Source: CAZIWJ01 sp964542855
GTDB taxonomy: Bacteria; Bacteroidota; Bacteroidia; Cytophagales; Cyclobacteriaceae
Direction of reading: 5' to 3'
NCBI GenBank assembly: GCA_964542855.1
Contig: CAZIWJ010000194.1
Span: 1-7,028 of the forward strand
Length of the DNA stretch: 7,028 nt
Shown here one piece after another: positions 6,764 through 7,028 of this stretch; position 1 is the stretch's first letter; each line of letters opens with the position of its first letter. A program made the translations under genes and the position numbers. The notes under the pieces are model-generated. The model had not been told where the DNA came from. It searched no databases and saw nothing but the letters and a program-made list of their open reading frames with translations.

Positions 6764-6931
6764 CTACTTTTTCCACAGGGTTTTCGTGTGAGCAAATTCG
6801 CGCAGGCCAAAGCCCGACAGAAAATGACTGTATCCTGCTTGTATATTACCCTGAACAAGGTCCGTACGATTCCTGTAACGATCTGTTGGCGGGATTAATA
6901 AACTGTATTGGCATGGGCTGGTAAAAAATGG
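6764..6931 (-). pseudogene. Start-less open frame, possible worn 3' end of a porin-like gene
   Basis: Between an in-frame stop (6932-6934) and the TAG at 6764-6766 the minus strand is open for 55 codons with no ATG. Its middle reads DLVQGNIQAGYSHFLSG. This resembles, from memory, the last beta strands of Bacteroidota outer-membrane proteins of the alginate-export porin type, where an 'AGYSHF' motif lies near the C terminus. The frame ends 16 bases before the SDR start. In another frame of the same strand, ENPVEKVAVNILV ends at a TGA that overlaps the SDR ATG (ATGA). A frameshift joining the two is conceivable. Other explanations are a dispersed intergenic repeat or chance openness. Confidence is low. 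Confidence 0.25.
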
Positions 6932-6948
6932 TTATAGTTATAGTTATG
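6931..6948. repeat. Three tandem GTTATA-like hexamers
   Basis: GTTATA GTTATA GTTATG lie head to tail upstream of the SDR gene. The repeat is short and the third copy has one change. It could be chance in A/T-rich DNA or a set of direct-repeat sites for a regulator. Confidence 0.5.
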
Positions 6949-7028
6949 AAAACCGATATGTAGGAAATATACAATGAAAATATAAAAGGCTGTAACAGAA
7001 TCGTTTCATTATGGTAAAAACGTAAACT

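Larger units (their letters stand above)
6748..7028. other. Right-end region without an intact gene
   Basis: These 281 bases upstream of the SDR gene contain no complete gene I can support. The proximal part (about 6764-6931) has coding-like base composition and the start-less frame described separately. The distal part (6932-7028) is A/T-rich and carries a hexamer repeat; it probably includes the SDR promoter. TATATTTC on the minus strand (6971-6964) matches seven of eight positions of the Bacteroidota -7 element, but without a convincing TTG upstream. Confidence 0.4.

Noticed and set aside
6754..6924. A 56-codon plus-strand small frame divergent from the SDR gene
   Set aside because: No ribosome-binding context, signal or family is visible. 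The minus-strand reading of the same bases looks more protein-like, so I do not call it a gene.

Overview
The window looks like a chromosomal segment from a Bacteroidota bacterium, probably of the Cytophagales type. The signs are moderate GC, start codons preceded by A/T-rich sequence rather than a Shine-Dalgarno motif, an archaeal/eukaryotic-like (short, type 3) prolyl-tRNA synthetase with a degenerate zinc site, a divergent low-complexity lipoprotein, and a short NfeD gene directly before floA. The lineage call is an inference from gene content; no rRNA or other phylogenetic marker is present.

Layout. From 1 to 2410 the minus strand carries a tight gene string, read right to left: proS, a short NfeD-family membrane protein, and floA, whose 3' half runs off the left edge. 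The gaps are 2 bases and 1 base, so co-transcription and translational coupling are likely. From 2411 to 2575 lies a divergent intergenic region. From 2576 to 3820 the plus strand encodes a 414-residue lipoprotein with a Phe/Gly/Tyr-rich middle and a Ser/Arg-rich tail. It ends at a strong intrinsic terminator (3852-3887). A 288-base convergent gap follows, holding that terminator and two minus-strand hairpins with T runs.

From 4109 to 5794 the minus strand encodes an exported gamma-glutamyltranspeptidase-family Ntn hydrolase with a clear catalytic Thr373 but no evident lid loop and an altered substrate pocket. A 188-base gap holds a perfect 16-base palindrome. From 5983 to 6747 is a minus-strand classical short-chain dehydrogenase/reductase with a complete catalytic tetrad. 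From 6748 to the right edge no intact gene is visible. A start-less open frame there on the minus strand may be the worn 3' end of an outer-membrane porin-like gene.

How the genes relate. NfeD and FloA are known partners in membrane microdomain (flotillin) assembly; proS is a housekeeping gene that here probably supplies their promoter. The other genes show no clear shared pathway. I see no CRISPR array, transposase, tRNA or defence cassette. The least explained items are the lipoprotein, the modified GGT pocket, the palindrome upstream of the GGT gene and the gene-remnant-like stretch at the right end.
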